A stretch of 51,154 nucleotides of DNA, from the NCBI RefSeq assembly GCF_024636815.1, contig NZ_JAGXGF010000209.1:1-51154 (forward strand), in the 5' to 3' direction. The stretch comes from Marivirga sp. (lineage in GTDB: Bacteria > Bacteroidota > Bacteroidia > Cytophagales > Cyclobacteriaceae). The notes beneath the pieces were generated by a model. The model was not told the origin of the DNA. It saw only the letters and a list, made by a program, of their open reading frames with translations, and did no database searches. Shown here one piece after another: positions 50,583-51,154 of the stretch. The position numbers and the translations under genes were made by a program. The number at the start of each line of letters is the position of its first letter. The stretch's first letter is position 1.

Positions 50583-51154
50583 TTTCTTTAGGCGTTAAGT
50601 CCAGTTCAAAGAATTTTTTTTCTGCCTTGATATCTTTCAAATATTCTTTACTTCTTTCGGGTCTGGCATCGGTCAGGAATATTTGGCCGAATCTACCATC
50701 TGCCATCATTTTTAATAAATAGGCAATTCTTTTATCATCCAGTTTATCAAAAATATCATCCAGCAAAAGTAACGGCTTTTGATTTTTAGATGATTTCAGA
50801 AGTTCAAATTGCGCTAATTTTAGGGCAATTACAAATGATTTCTGCTGTCCTTGCGAGCCGAATTTCTTTACGGGTTTACTTTCCGAAAGAAACACATAAT
50901 CATCTTTATGAATTCCCATTGTAGTTCTGCCTTGCCGAAAATCCTTTTGTTGTTGGGATTTAAAATCTGTTTCAAATGAATTAGTTACGCGAGTATCGTA
51001 ATCTATGCTTACCTCTTCCTGACCATCCGATAAATCTTGATAAAACTCTTGAAAAAACGGAAGAAAATTTTTCATTAAAGCTTTTCTTTCTTCTGCAATC
51101 TTAATTGCCAATGGAATCATCAATTCATCATAAGGTGCTAATTGATCAGCTGAA
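50575..51154 (-). CDS. recF: DNA replication/repair protein RecF, C-terminal part (5' end outside window)
   Basis: GIHKDDYVFL, FGSQGQQKSFVIALKLAQ, LLLLDDIFDKLDDKR; frame stays open to the edge (SADQLAPYDEL before the supplied start). Confidence 0.93.
   Translation of the reverse strand, partial: SADQLAPYDELMIPLAIKIAEERKALMKNFLPFFQEFYQDLSDGQEEVSIDYDTRVTNSFETDFKSQQQKDFRQGRTTMGIHKDDYVFLSESKPVKKFGSQGQQKSFVIALKLAQFELLKSSKNQKPLLLLDDIFDKLDDKRIAYLLKMMADGRFGQIFLTDARPERSKEYLKDIKAEKKFFELDLTPKENV

Overview
Contiguous stretch of a low-GC Bacteroidota chromosome. Gliding gene gldD, a Bacteroidota-type TTG-N19-TAnnTTTG promoter and the gene families suggest a Cytophagales/Marivirga-like lineage, but taxonomy is inference. 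Most of it is housekeeping: psd, hemC, rpiB, an otsA-otsB fusion, gldD-recG, atpDC, an MsbA-like ABC transporter, gmhA, a ComM/YifB ATPase, a complete seven-gene Mrp-type Na+/H+ antiporter operon, glmM, a cysteine desulfurase, siaC-like DUF1987, dciA-like DUF721 and the 3' part of recF running off the right edge. Accessory content is one intact IS256-family element with 8-bp target duplications, and an arsenic cluster (arsR, DUF6428, arsenate-reductase/LMW-phosphatase-like, acr3, ArsO-like flavoprotein). I see no CRISPR array, tRNA, rRNA, prophage or convincing multi-gene undescribed system. The most interesting signals are: (i) the IS256 element sits inside the hairpin of the terminator shared by convergent recG and a metalloprotease gene; (ii) inverted pairs of the 15-mer AAACCTGTCAGGTTT bracket acr3-arsC, REPIN-like; (iii) two near-identical putative ArsR operators split the ars cluster into two transcription units; (iv) a deletion scar appears to fuse remnants of two genes downstream of a TetR regulator; (v) a membrane histidine-kinase-like protein has an H-box but no ATPase domain; (vi) diverged direct repeats flank a nucleoside hydrolase gene. 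All protein calls are by eye from translated ORFs; no database search was run.
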